64,000 nucleotides of DNA from Saccharopolyspora rosea. Its GTDB lineage: Bacteria; Actinomycetota; Actinomycetes; Mycobacteriales; Pseudonocardiaceae. The notes beneath the pieces are model-generated. The model saw nothing but the letters and a program-made list of their open reading frames with translations, was not told the DNA's origin and ran no database searches. Positions within the stretch are counted from its first letter, which is position 1. Every line of letters begins with the position of its first letter. The stretch is from positions 1,860,001 to 1,924,000 of the forward strand of contig NZ_CP102826.1 in NCBI RefSeq assembly GCF_025643595.1, given 5' to 3'. The translations under genes and the position numbers were made by a program. Positions 15,982 through 24,875 of the stretch are shown here, one piece after another.

Positions 15982-18843
15982 GTGGCTGACCGCCTTGTCG
16001 TCCGCGGCGCCCGTGAGCACAACCTGCGCGGGATCGACCTCGACCTGCCCCGGGACAGCCTGATCGTGTTCACCGGGCTGTCCGGGTCCGGGAAGTCGAG
16101 CCTGGCCTTTGACACCATCTTCGCCGAAGGGCAGCGCCGCTACGTCGAGTCGCTGTCCGCCTACGCCCGGCAGTTCCTCGGGCAGATGGACAAGCCCGAT
16201 GTGGACTTCATCGAGGGCCTGTCCCCGGCGGTGTCGATCGACCAGAAGTCCACCAGCCGCAACCCGCGGTCGACGGTGGGCACGATCACCGAGGTCTACG
16301 ACTACCTGCGCCTGCTGTTCGCCCGCGCGGGCAAGCCGCACTGCCCCACCTGCGGCGAGCCGATCAGCAAGCAGACCCCGCAGCAGATCGTCGACCAGGT
16401 GCTCGACATGCCCGACCGCACCAAGTTCCAGGTGCTGGCGCCGGTGGTGCGGGGTCGCAAGGGCGAGTACGTCGACCTGTTCGAAACGCTGCAGGGCCAG
16501 GGCTACGCGCGCGTGCGGGTCGACGGCGTGGTGCACCCGCTGGACCAGCCGCCGAAGCTGAAGAAGCAGGAGAAGCACGACATCGCGGTCGTGATCGACC
16601 GGCTCACCGTCAAGGCGAGCGCCAAGCAGCGGCTGACCGACTCGGTGGAGACCGCGCTGCGGCTGGCCGACGGGCTGGTGCTGGTCGAGTTCGTCGACCT
16701 CGACGAGGACGACCCGAACCGGGAGCGCAAGTTCTCCGAGAACCTGGCCTGCCCGAACGGCCACCCGCTGGGCGTCGACGAGCTGGAACCGCGGTCGTTC
16801 TCGTTCAACTCGCCCTACGGCGCCTGCCCCGAGTGCGCCGGGCTCGGCATCCGCAAGGAGGTCGACCCCGAGCTGGTGGTGCCCGACGAGGAGCTGTCGC
16901 TGGGCGAGGGCGCGATCGCCCCGTGGGCGGGCGGGCACACCGCCGAGTACTTCACCCGGCTGCTGACGTCGCTGTCGGAGGCGATCGGGTTCCGGATGGA
17001 CACCCCGTGGAAGCGGCTGCCCACCAAGGTCAAGAAGGCGGTGCTGCACGGCACCACCGACCAGGTGCACGTGCGCTACCGCAACCGCTACGGCCGCACC
17101 CGCTCCTACTACGCCAACTACGAGGGCGTCATCCCGTTCCTGGAGCGGCGCCTGGAGCAGACCGAGTCCGACTACGCCCGCGAGAAGTACGAGGGCTACA
17201 TGCGGGACGTGCCGTGCCCGGCGTGCGACGGCACCCGCCTCAAGCCCGAGATCCTCGCGGTGACCATGGCGAACCCGGAGTTCGGCGACCTGTCCATCGC
17301 CGAGGTCAGCGCGCTGAGCGTGCGGGAGTGCGCGGAGTTCCTGCACGGCCTGGCCCTGGGCGAGCGGGAGCGGATGATCGCCGGGCGGGTGCTCAAGGAG
17401 GTGCAGGCACGGCTGGGGTTCCTGCTGGACGTGGGCCTGGACTACCTGTCGCTGGACCGCGCGGCCGGGACGCTGTCGGGTGGCGAGGCGCAGCGCATCC
17501 GGTTGGCCACGCAGATCGGTTCCGGTCTGGTCGGTGTGCTGTACGTGCTGGACGAACCGTCGATCGGGCTGCACCAGCGGGACAACCACCGGCTGCTGGA
17601 GACGCTGAGCAGGCTGCGCGACCTGGGCAACACGCTGATCGTCGTGGAGCACGACGAGGACACCGTGCGCAGCGCGGACTGGGTGGTCGACATCGGCCCG
17701 GGCGCCGGTGAGCACGGCGGCCAGGTCGTCCACAGTGGACCTTTCAAGGAGCTGTTGGACAACGAGCGGTCGCTGACCGGGGACTACCTCGCGCGCCGCA
17801 AGCGCATCCCGCTGCCGGACGGGCGGCGCCCGCGGGACCCGAAGAAGCTGCTGACGGTCGTCGGCGCCCGCGAGCACAACCTGCGCAAGATCGACGTGTC
17901 GTTCCCGCTGGGCTGCCTGGTCGCGGTCACCGGCGTGTCCGGGTCCGGGAAGTCGACGCTGGTCAACGACATCCTCGCGGCGGTGCTGGCGAACAAGCTC
18001 AACGGCGCCCGCCAGGTGCCGGGCCGGCACACCCGGGTGAAGGGCCTGGACAACGTCGACAAGCTGGTGCAGGTCGACCAGTCGCCGATCGGCCGCACCC
18101 CGCGGTCCAACCCGGCCACCTACACCGGCGTGTTCGACCACATCCGCAAGCTGTTCGCCGCGACCACCGAGGCCAAGGTGCGCGGCTACCAGCCCGGCCG
18201 GTTCTCGTTCAACGTCAAGGGCGGTCGCTGCGAGGCGTGCGCGGGCGACGGCACGCTGAAGATCGAGATGAACTTCCTGCCGGACGTCTACGTGCCGTGC
18301 GAGGTGTGCAAGGGGGCCCGGTACAACCGGGAGACCCTGGAGGTGCACTACAAGGGCAAGACGATCGCCGAGGTCCTCGACATGCCGATCGAGGAGGCCG
18401 CGGAGTTCTTCAAGCCGATCACGGCCATCCACCGGCACCTGAAGACGCTGGTGGACGTCGGCCTGGGCTACGTCCGCCTCGGCCAGCCCGCCCCGACGCT
18501 GTCCGGCGGCGAGGCCCAACGCGTGAAGCTGGCCAGCGAACTGCAGAAGCGCTCCACCGGCAAGACGGTCTACATCCTCGACGAGCCGACCACCGGTCTG
18601 CACTTCGAGGACATCCGCAAGCTGCTGGGCGTGGTCAACGGCCTGGTAGACAAGGGCAACACGGTCGTGGTCATCGAGCACAACCTGGACGTCATCAAGA
18701 CCGCGGACTGGATCCTCGACATGGGCCCGGAAGGCGGTTCCGGCGGCGGCACCCTGGTCGCCGAGGGAACTCCGGAGCAGGTCGCCGAGATCGACGAGAG
18801 CCACACCGGGCGCTTCCTCGCCCCGGCGCTGGCCGACGGCTGA
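15982..18843 (+). CDS. uvrA: UvrA, excinuclease ABC subunit A
   Basis: UvrA dimers find bulky DNA lesions and load UvrB for nucleotide excision repair. The 953-residue protein has the full layout: Walker [12 protein letters not shown] (residues about 33-43), a zinc module with paired CxxC (CPTCG near 120, and CPACDG), the first signature [12 protein letters not shown], the second Walker [11 protein letters not shown], the second zinc module CEACAGDGT...CEVCKG and the second signature [15 protein letters not shown] 15982 follows GAAGGGA. The perfect palindrome GTCCACAGTGGAC lies inside at 17728. The usual partner uvrB is not in the window. Confidence 0.97.
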   Translation: MADRLVVRGAREHNLRGIDLDLPRDSLIVFTGLSGSGKSSLAFDTIFAEGQRRYVESLSAYARQFLGQMDKPDVDFIEGLSPAVSIDQKSTSRNPRSTVGTITEVYDYLRLLFARAGKPHCPTCGEPISKQTPQQIVDQVLDMPDRTKFQVLAPVVRGRKGEYVDLFETLQGQGYARVRVDGVVHPLDQPPKLKKQEKHDIAVVIDRLTVKASAKQRLTDSVETALRLADGLVLVEFVDLDEDDPNRERKFSENLACPNGHPLGVDELEPRSFSFNSPYGACPECAGLGIRKEVDPELVVPDEELSLGEGAIAPWAGGHTAEYFTRLLTSLSEAIGFRMDTPWKRLPTKVKKAVLHGTTDQVHVRYRNRYGRTRSYYANYEGVIPFLERRLEQTESDYAREKYEGYMRDVPCPACDGTRLKPEILAVTMANPEFGDLSIAEVSALSVRECAEFLHGLALGERERMIAGRVLKEVQARLGFLLDVGLDYLSLDRAAGTLSGGEAQRIRLATQIGSGLVGVLYVLDEPSIGLHQRDNHRLLETLSRLRDLGNTLIVVEHDEDTVRSADWVVDIGPGAGEHGGQVVHSGPFKELLDNERSLTGDYLARRKRIPLPDGRRPRDPKKLLTVVGAREHNLRKIDVSFPLGCLVAVTGVSGSGKSTLVNDILAAVLANKLNGARQVPGRHTRVKGLDNVDKLVQVDQSPIGRTPRSNPATYTGVFDHIRKLFAATTEAKVRGYQPGRFSFNVKGGRCEACAGDGTLKIEMNFLPDVYVPCEVCKGARYNRETLEVHYKGKTIAEVLDMPIEEAAEFFKPITAIHRHLKTLVDVGLGYVRLGQPAPTLSGGEAQRVKLASELQKRSTGKTVYILDEPTTGLHFEDIRKLLGVVNGLVDKGNTVVVIEHNLDVIKTADWILDMGPEGGSGGGTLVAEGTPEQVAEIDESHTGRFLAPALADG
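17728..17740. repeat. Iterated 13-bp palindrome, perfect copy
   Basis: GTCCACAGTGGAC, inside uvrA. Eight further copies with one mismatch to GTCCAC-(A/T)-GTGGAC start at 4188, 13041, 20783, 27539, 28253, 31806, 43748 and 49497, all within genes. Confidence 0.6.
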
Positions 18844-18845
18844 CC

Positions 18846-18930
18846 CGTCGGTTTCGCGCGAAACCGACGCACCTCCGGCGCTTCGCGTGGTGGTGCGGTC
18901 GGGCGGTGCGGAGGCTCACCGCCCGACCGC
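18846..18930. terminator. Two tandem hairpins after uvrA
   Basis: The first is a perfect 10-bp stem (CGTCGGTTTC, 4-nt loop, 18846-18869) right after the uvrA stop. The second is a perfect 14-bp stem (GCGGTCGGGCGGTG, 8-nt loop, 18895-18930). Together they separate uvrA from the convergent small genes. Confidence 0.75.
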
Positions 18931-18972
18931 GCGACCCGGCGCACGCGAGTCGGGGAGGGCGCCGGGCCGGGT

Positions 18973-19224
18973 CTAGAGCCGCCGAAGGCCGTCGCGGACC
19001 CGGCGCTGCACGTCCAGCGGCGGCCCGGCCTCCGGGGAACGCGTTCTGTCCTGAGTGGACGATTTGTTCTCCCTGAGCATGCGGACGACTTCTTCGAGCA
19101 GCGCGCACACGTCCTCGACGTCCCGGTCGCGGAAGCTCCCGGCGCCGACGTGGAAGGCGAGGTCCCCCAACAGCCATTGCGCGCGACGCAACAGCACGGC
19201 GAGTCCCTTCGTGCGAGTGCTCAT
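18973..19224 (-). CDS. Small hypothetical helical protein
   Basis: Protein of 83 residues, basic at the N-terminus (MSTRTKGLAVLLRRAQWLLG) with an amphipathic helix (DVEDVCALLEEVVRMLRENK) and a polar tail. ATG 19224 overlaps the stop of the upstream small gene (ATGA), so the two are coupled. The pair runs divergently from an XRE/DUF397 module and may belong to it functionally (inference from position). I do not recognise a domain. Confidence 0.6.
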   Translation of the reverse strand: MSTRTKGLAVLLRRAQWLLGDLAFHVGAGSFRDRDVEDVCALLEEVVRMLRENKSSTQDRTRSPEAGPPLDVQRRVRDGLRRL

Positions 19225-19432
19225 GGTCCGCTGATCCCCGCGAGCCGACGGGCCTCGCCGTTGCAGTCCGGGCAGGTTTCCCACAGCCAGGCCACCTCGC
19301 TGTGGTCGACCACGACCTTCCGGCCGCACAGGTCGACACGAGCGCCCCGGCCGGATACCGGCAACGGCACGGGCGCGGATCGAGGCTCGCATGCCGCCGC
19401 CCGTCGCCCGGAACCCAGTGGAACGGATACAC
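19221..19432 (-). pseudogene. Small putative zinc-binding protein with an apparent frameshift
   Basis: Starting at GTG 19432 with GGAGGT 4 nt upstream, the frame reads VYPFHWVPGDGRRHA. The rest lies in another frame: CEPRSAPVPLPVSGRGARVD, then LCGRKVVVDHSEVAWLWETCPDCNG to the stop overlapping the next ATG at 19224. The two parts join into a 70-residue protein with HWVP, LCG and CPDC elements seen in small actinobacterial proteins near XRE/DUF397 genes. The break falls at about 19388-19394 (GCATGCGAG); loss of a repeated TGCG would explain it. The strong SD at the start and coupled stop at the end both support a single original gene. Confidence 0.55.
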
Positions 19433-19453
19433 GGCTACCTCCAGTGAGTTGAT

Positions 19454-20305
19454 GTGCCTGGCACCAGCGGAACCCCGAAAGCCCGCGCGCTCGGTGCCCG
19501 ACTCCGCGAGGCGCGCAAGGCAGCTGGATTCACGGTGCGTGCACTCGCCGAAGAGTTGGACATCTCCCACAGCGCCATCTCGCGGTGGGAAACAGGCGCG
19601 AGATCGCCGAAACCGGAGGACGTTGCCTCCATCCTCGCGGCGACCCGCGTCAACGGCCAAGAACGTGCCGAGCTTCTCGAACTCGCCCGCAGCAGCAGCG
19701 ATCCGCACTGGCTTTCCGTGCGGAGTGGTGACAGAGAACGGCAAATGGCGGCGCTACTCGATTTCGAGCGTCGAGCCAGCCACATCACGGACGTGTCGCC
19801 GCTGTTGATCCCCGGACTTCTCCAGACGGCCGACTACGCGCGGGCGATCATGGTCACTGGCGGTGTCCCGGCACACGAAGTCGAAACACGCGTGCTCGTG
19901 CGGGTCGGTCGGCGCGAGGTTCTGACGCGCCGCAACCCCGCTCAGCTTCTCGCCCTCGTGGGCGAGAACGCCATCCGCCAGCAGATCGGTGACCGGCAGG
20001 TGACGCTGGACCAGCTCCAGCACCTGCTCGATTTCGCGGAGCGTCCGAACATCGATATCAGGATCATCCCGTGCGCCACCGGCTGGCACCCGGCGCTCGA
20101 AGGTCCCTTCTTCCTGATCGACTTCGCGGACGAACGTCCGATCGTGCATCTGGAAAATCGCCGTGCAGCACTGTTCTTCCACGAAGAAGACGACGTCGAG
20201 GCGTACCGGAACGCCGTGGATAGTGTCCTACGGGTTGCGATGGACCCGGAGGAATCAGCCGAGTTCATCGCCGGTGTCGTACGTGAAGTGGAGGCAGACC
20301 GATGA
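19454..20305 (+). CDS. XRE-family regulator with DUF5753 (Scr1-type) domain
   Basis: Protein of 283 residues. Residues about 12-68 are a helix-turn-helix (LREARKAAGFTVRALAEELDISHSAISRWETGARSPKPE). From about residue 95 the DUF5753 sensor domain is recognisable by the signature SPLLIPGLLQTADYARAI, then VGRREVLTR, ENAIRQQIG and IRIIPCATGWHPALEGPF. In streptomycetes such proteins (WhiJ/Scr1-like) pair with DUF397 proteins and adjust development or metabolism; the toxin-antitoxin description is debated. GTG 19454 lies only 21 bp from the divergent small gene's start. The stop overlaps the DUF397 start by 4 nt. Confidence 0.87.
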   Translation: MPGTSGTPKARALGARLREARKAAGFTVRALAEELDISHSAISRWETGARSPKPEDVASILAATRVNGQERAELLELARSSSDPHWLSVRSGDRERQMAALLDFERRASHITDVSPLLIPGLLQTADYARAIMVTGGVPAHEVETRVLVRVGRREVLTRRNPAQLLALVGENAIRQQIGDRQVTLDQLQHLLDFAERPNIDIRIIPCATGWHPALEGPFFLIDFADERPIVHLENRRAALFFHEEDDVEAYRNAVDSVLRVAMDPEESAEFIAGVVREVEADR

Positions 20306-20502
20306 CAGCACGACAGGCGCCCGAAGGTTGGCGGAAGTCGACCCGCAGCAGCACGCAGACCAACTGCGTCGAGGTCGGTCGGGTCCGAGGCGGTGCGGCG
20401 GTGCGGGATTCGAAGGACCGGGCTGCCGGGTACTTCACGGCGACCGCCGGGCAGTGGCGGTCGTTCCTGGACGCCGTGAAGTCCGACCGGTTCGAGCGCT
20501 GA
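20302..20502 (+). CDS. DUF397 domain protein
   Basis: Protein of 66 residues with the DUF397 signature: an N-terminal WRKSTRSSTQTNCVEVG, a central GAAVRDSKD and a terminal FTATAGQWRSFLDAVK. These small proteins are nearly always partners of DUF5753 regulators and are thought to interact with them. The start overlaps the regulator's stop (ATGA), giving coupled synthesis. A strong terminator follows at once. Confidence 0.88.
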   Translation: MTARQAPEGWRKSTRSSTQTNCVEVGRVRGGAAVRDSKDRAAGYFTATAGQWRSFLDAVKSDRFER

Positions 20503-20506
20503 GCGA

Positions 20507-20536
20507 CGGGAAGGCGCGGGCGTCCGCGCCTTCCCG
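20507..20536. terminator. Strong hairpin terminator
   Basis: A perfect 13-bp stem (CGGGAAGGCGCGG) with a GCGT loop, 4 nt after the DUF397 stop and before the 3' end of the convergent MFS gene at 20579. It can act in both directions. Confidence 0.8.
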
Positions 20537-20578
20537 CCGGTGCCCCACCACAGGTCATGCGCGCGCTCCGGGTTCCCG

Positions 20579-21970
20579 TCAGGTCCGCCGGGTGGCGCGC
20601 AGCACAGCGACGCCGCCCGCGATGCCGATGAACTCGACGACCAGCATCATCGCGAACGAGATCCGCAGGTGGGCGGTGAACGCCGCCGTGTTGAGCACCG
20701 ATCCGAACACCGCCACGCCGATCAGCGCACCGGCCTGCCGGGCGGTGTTCTGCACCCCGGACGCGAGCCCGGCCCGCTCGGTGCCCACTGTGGACATCAG
20801 CAGTGACGTCAGCGCGGAGAACACCACGGTGCTCGCCCCGCCCGCCAGCAGCAGGCCCGCGCCCAGCAGGGGATACCCGGTGTGCGGGCCGGTGGTGCAC
20901 AGCAGCGCCGTCCCGGTCGCGCAGCAGGCGAACCCGGCGACGAGCATCCGCGCGTGCCCGAAGCGCCGCGCCAGCGGCCGGTACAGCACCAGCGGAGCCA
21001 GCACGGGGCCGACGGTGAACGGCAGCAGCGCCACCCCGGCGGTCGACGGCGTCCAGCCCCGCACCTGCTGGAAGTACAGCGACATCGCGAACAGCGCCCC
21101 GTAGAACAGAAATCCCATGAACAGCGCGGAGGCCACCGCCACCGCCCGCACCCGATCGGCGAGGAACGACGGCGGGAGCAACGGCGCGGCGACGCGTCGT
21201 TCCACCACGGCGAAAACCGCTCCGGCAGCCACCCCGGTGACCAGCAGCGCCGCCGTCACCGGCGAGGTCCACCCGGCCGCCCCGCCGCTGATCAACCCGC
21301 CGGTGATCAGCCCCAGTCCCACCGCGGCCAGCAGCTGTCCGGCGCGGTCGACCTGGGAGCGCTGTCGCGGTGTTTCGGTCACACCGGCCCGCACCAGCGC
21401 GGCGGCGGCGATGCCGATGGGCAGGTTGAGCAGGAAGATGCTGCGCCAGCCCAGGGCGTCGATGAGGACTCCGCCGACGAACGGGCCGACGGCCATCGCG
21501 CCCGCTCCGATCGCCACCCAGACCACCGTGGCCCGCTCCCGTCGCGGTCCGGCCGGGAACAGGTGCGGCACCAGGGCCAACGTGGCGGGCAGCAGTCCCG
21601 CCGCGCCCAGGCCCTGCACCGCGCGTGCCGCGACCAACACCGCCGTGCTGTCCGCCGCCCCGCACGCCGCGGAGGACGCGGTGAACACCCCCAGCCCGGC
21701 CAGCAGGAGCCGCCGGTGCCCGAGCCGGTCTCCCAGCGCTCCGGCGGTGAGCAGCAGCCCGGCCAGCACCAACGTGTAGGCGTTGAGCACCCGCTGCGCC
21801 CCGGGCATCGTGCTGCCCAGGTCGCTCCGGAGGGCCGGTACCGCGACGTTGAGCACGCTGCCGTCCAGGATGATCGCGAAATATCCCAGGCAGATACCGG
21901 CGAAACCGATCCGGCTCCGCCCGGCCTGCGTCCGGTCGGCCGCCGGGGCGGACGTCGACGTGGTTGGCAT
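20579..21970 (-). CDS. MFS transporter, DHA2-like drug exporter
   Basis: Protein of 463 residues with about 14 hydrophobic segments. Motif A is GALGDRLGHRRLLLA (residues about 77-91) and motif C is VQGLGAAGLLPATLALV. The first helix carries ILDGSVLNVAVPAL, a variant of the LDxTIVNVALP motif of EmrB/QacA exporters. GGGGAAGGGC precedes ATG 21970. It is divergent from an SRPBCC gene and has no neighbouring regulator or biosynthetic genes that would point to a substrate. Confidence 0.85.
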   Translation of the reverse strand: MPTTSTSAPAADRTQAGRSRIGFAGICLGYFAIILDGSVLNVAVPALRSDLGSTMPGAQRVLNAYTLVLAGLLLTAGALGDRLGHRRLLLAGLGVFTASSAACGAADSTAVLVAARAVQGLGAAGLLPATLALVPHLFPAGPRRERATVVWVAIGAGAMAVGPFVGGVLIDALGWRSIFLLNLPIGIAAAALVRAGVTETPRQRSQVDRAGQLLAAVGLGLITGGLISGGAAGWTSPVTAALLVTGVAAGAVFAVVERRVAAPLLPPSFLADRVRAVAVASALFMGFLFYGALFAMSLYFQQVRGWTPSTAGVALLPFTVGPVLAPLVLYRPLARRFGHARMLVAGFACCATGTALLCTTGPHTGYPLLGAGLLLAGGASTVVFSALTSLLMSTVGTERAGLASGVQNTARQAGALIGVAVFGSVLNTAAFTAHLRISFAMMLVVEFIGIAGGVAVLRATRRT

Positions 21971-22159
21971 GGCAGCCCTTCCCCAGTGTTTCCCAAAATA
22001 TGGACGTTGGCGCCCAATCTGTGAGAGGAATGCTAGGGGTCGGGTCATCGGGATCGCAAGTGGCATCCGCCGACCTCAGGTGTCCGAACAGGACAGTCCG
22101 CGCGCGTTGGCGTTGCTTCGGTGCCCTCTTCGTGACCTTCCGGCGTTACGTTCGGCCGC

Positions 22160-22612
22160 ATGGCTGACAACGAGCTTTCCGTGTCGAGCAGCATCGTGGT
22201 CCACGCGGCGCCGGAGGTGGTGTTCGCGGTGCTGGCCGATCCGCGCGAGCATCCCGTCATCGACGGTTCCGGGAGCGTGCGGCAGGAGATCAACGGTCCG
22301 GAACGGCTCCAGCTGGGGTCCCGGTTCGGGATGCGGATGAGCAAATCCGTCGGGTACCGCGTGACGAACCGGGTCGTGGAGTTCGAGGAGAACCGGCGGA
22401 TCGCGTGGCGGAACCTGCTGCCCGCGGTCTGGCGGTACGAGCTGGTGCCGGAGCGGGAGTCGGCGACGCGGGTGACCGAGACCTTCGACTACTCGCGGAT
22501 GCCGCTGGCCGCGAGGTTCGGCCGGACCAAGCTGGCCAGGGACAACCACCGGTCCATCGAGGAGACGTTGCAGCGGCTCAAGGCGCACGTCGAGGGTGCG
22601 GAGCGGTCCTGA
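22160..22612 (+). CDS. SRPBCC (START-like) family protein
   Basis: Protein of 150 residues with the polyketide cyclase/START-like fold: a first strand SSSIVVHAAPEVVFAVLADPREHP, central strands (VGYRVTNRVVEFEENRRIAWRNLLP) and the closing helix NHRSIEETLQRLKAHVEG. Members bind hydrophobic ligands in a deep cavity; no catalytic residue can be assigned. ATG 22160 gives the normal family start. The gene is followed by the short form of the dispersed repeat. Confidence 0.78.
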   Translation: MADNELSVSSSIVVHAAPEVVFAVLADPREHPVIDGSGSVRQEINGPERLQLGSRFGMRMSKSVGYRVTNRVVEFEENRRIAWRNLLPAVWRYELVPERESATRVTETFDYSRMPLAARFGRTKLARDNHRSIEETLQRLKAHVEGAERS

Positions 22613-22651
22613 CTCGCCCGGCGTCGGCGTCCGACCACCCGGACCTGGGCA

Positions 22652-22694
22652 TACATGAGTCGGGGCTCCCGGAGCACTTCCGAAACACTCCCTA
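22652..22694. repeat. Short form of the modular dispersed repeat
   Basis: In reverse orientation this carries the two ends found at 12340-12361 and 12456-12478, here joined directly with a shared AG/CT and without the roughly 94-bp middle part. It contains the small palindrome GCTCC-C-GGAGC. Read on the minus strand it begins with TAG, which is also the stop codon of the lactonase-like gene. Confidence 0.65.
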
Positions 22695-23819
22695 CCCGTG
22701 GAAGGTGATGGCCGCGACCGACGGGCAGTCGTAGCGGTCGGGGCTGGGGGAGAGCGCGCCGCTGTCGGGATCGCGGGACAGCCGCGTGATGGTGCCGGAA
22801 CGCTGGTTGGCCACGTACAGCGACGTCTCCTCCGGGGCGAGCGCGAAGTGGCGCGGCCAGTTCCCGCCGGCTGGCGTGTTCCCGATCGGTCGCAGCCCGG
22901 GGCCGTCCACCGCGAACACCGCGATGTCGTCGTCGCCCCGGTTCGAGGCGTGCACGAAGCGACCGTCGCGCGAGACCGCGATCTCGCCGGGGTAGTTCTC
23001 CCCGGACGCGCCGTCCCGGCGGGTTCCGACCACGAGGCCGGGCGTGAGGCGTCCGTCCTCGGCGTCCCACGCGAGGACGGTGACCTCGGACCGCAGTTCG
23101 GCGACGAGGTAGGCGCGTTCGGCGTCCGGGTGGAAGACCAGGTGTCGCGGGCCGGTTCCGGTGGGCAGCTGGAGGTGTTGGTGTTCGGTGAGCTCGCCGG
23201 TGCCGTGGTCCAGCGCGTACACGAACACCGAGTCGTCACCGAGGTCGACGGAGATGACCCAGCGCTTGCTCGGGTCGACGACGACCTGGTGCGCGTGCGG
23301 CTCGGACCCGGGATGTCGCACCAGATCGGTGGATTCGCCGATGCTGCCGTCGGCGTCGCGGCGGTGCACCACGACGCTGCCGTCGGTGTAGTTGGCGGTG
23401 AACAGGAAGTCGCCGTCCGGGTGCACCGCGAGGTGCGTCGGCCCCGCGCCGCGCGTGCTCCGGCTGTTGAGCACGCGCGGCCGGTGGCCGGTGACCTCGA
23501 TCGCGGTGACCGAGCCGTCGGGGCGTTCGTTGGTGACGTAGACGAAGCGGTGGTCCGGCGACCAGGCGAAGAACGACGCGTCCGGCACCCCGTCCACCAC
23601 GCCCGCGGACTCCAGTGCGCCCGACGGCGCGCGGCGCGCGATCTCCAGTCCGCGCCCGGCCGGGTTCGACGACGTGTAGCTGCCGATGAGCGCCAGCAAC
23701 CCCCGCGGCCGCGCCGCGACCGCTCCGCCGCTGCCCGGCGCGGCCGTGGGCGCCGTTGCCGCGCCGACGGCGGACAGGCCGACCGCGGTCAGGAAACTGC
23801 GACGCATCATGTCTGCCAA
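22692..23819 (-). CDS. Lactonase-family seven-bladed beta-propeller protein, secreted
   Basis: Protein of 375 residues related to 6-phosphogluconolactonase of the Pgl/YbhE type and to muconate cycloisomerase-like propellers. After an N-terminal MRRSFLTAVGLSAVGAAT, a probable Tat or Sec signal, the propeller blades repeat motifs such as HLAVHPDGDFLFTANYTDG, HAHQVVVDPSKRWVISVDLG, HLVFHPDAERAYLVAEL and HFALAPEETSLYVANQ. Export argues against a role in the cytosolic pentose phosphate route. TTG 23819 is preferred because GGGAGAAG is 7 nt upstream; ATG 23810 is the alternative. Its stop codon lies in the repeat copy. Confidence 0.8.
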   Translation of the reverse strand: MADMMRRSFLTAVGLSAVGAATAPTAAPGSGGAVAARPRGLLALIGSYTSSNPAGRGLEIARRAPSGALESAGVVDGVPDASFFAWSPDHRFVYVTNERPDGSVTAIEVTGHRPRVLNSRSTRGAGPTHLAVHPDGDFLFTANYTDGSVVVHRRDADGSIGESTDLVRHPGSEPHAHQVVVDPSKRWVISVDLGDDSVFVYALDHGTGELTEHQHLQLPTGTGPRHLVFHPDAERAYLVAELRSEVTVLAWDAEDGRLTPGLVVGTRRDGASGENYPGEIAVSRDGRFVHASNRGDDDIAVFAVDGPGLRPIGNTPAGGNWPRHFALAPEETSLYVANQRSGTITRLSRDPDSGALSPSPDRYDCPSVAAITFHG

Positions 23820-24002
23820 GGCTCTTCTCCCGGTTCGCTGGTCAGGGGCGACGACAGTCTGCCGCGCTCACCGGCAGTGGACTAGACCAAAACGGCGTAG
23901 TTGTCCTCCCGGTGAACCCGCGACGAACTGTTCCGCGTCCACCCGTGGCATCGGCAACAGGCGAATTCTTCCGGCCGCCGACGGGCGGATATCAACAGCA
24001 CC

Positions 24003-24875
24003 GTGACACCCACGCGCAGGCAGTTCCTGGCACGGCGGGGCCGCACCGCACTGGACGGTGTGCGACAGGTACTTCTCGGCGATCATGGCCGAGACCTACC
24101 CCAACCGCTTCTACCAGCACGCCGCGCAGACCGACCGCATCCACAACTCGACCGCCACCTGCACCCTGCCGACGATCTGGGACCGGCTCGCCGCCGCCGG
24201 GCTGCGCGGGCGGTACTACTACGTCGACGCACCATTCACCGCGCTGTGGGGCGGGAAGTACCTGCCGATCAGCCACCCGTACACGTCGTTCCTCGCCGAC
24301 TGCGCGTCCGGGGACCTGCCGGAACTGTCCTTCGTGGACCCGAAGTTCCTCGACGAGGGCACCGGGACGTCGGCCGACGACCACCCGCACGCTGACATCC
24401 GGCCGGCCAGTCGTTCCTCAACCAGGTCTACGAGGCCGTGACGTCCAGCCCGGCGTGGGCTCGGACCATGCTGGTCATCAACTACGACGAATGGGGCGGG
24501 TTCTACGACCACGTGGCCCCGTCGGTGGCGCCCGACGCGCACCCGGAGTGGGGGCTGCGCGGATTCCGCACGCCGTGCCTGGTCATCTCGCCCCGCGCGC
24601 GCCGCGGGTACGTCGCGCACGACGTCTACGACCACACCTCGGTGCTCAAGGCCGTCGAATGGCGGTGGAACCTCCCACCGCTGACACCGCGCGACAGCGC
24701 GGCGCGCAACCTCGCCGAGGTCCTCGATTTCACCGCTCCCGCCGACCTGTCGGCACCGCGCTGGCCCGTACCCCAGGTCACCGGTGCACCCTGTGGGGCG
24801 GGGTCGACCGCTGACTACGAGCAGTGGCGCGCCCTGCGGGATCTCGCCCACCAGGAAGGGTTCCCCCTGCCATGA
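24003..24875 (+). pseudogene. Phospholipase C/phosphoesterase-family gene, decayed
   Basis: Three pieces of one phosphoesterase (phospholipase C/acid phosphatase type) lie in shifting frames. At 24003 is a Tat-like start MTPTRRQFLARRG. From about 24055, in a second frame, comes VCDRYFSAIMAETYPNRFYQH through FLDEGTGTSADDHPHADIR. From about 24403 it returns to the first frame as GQSFLNQVYEAVTSSPAWARTMLVINYDEWGGFYDHV to the end. Roughly 100 residues between signal and CDRYF are missing, and one G is lost in CATCCGGCCGG. The domain ends are well kept. It overlaps the next phosphoesterase gene by ATGA, so the pair was once coupled. Confidence 0.8.

Noticed and set aside
14914..18804. Long open frame of 1296 codons on the minus strand through uvrA
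   Set aside because: It is the high-GC shadow of uvrA on the other strand; only the last 255 codons (14914-15681) are a real gene with a start and SD.
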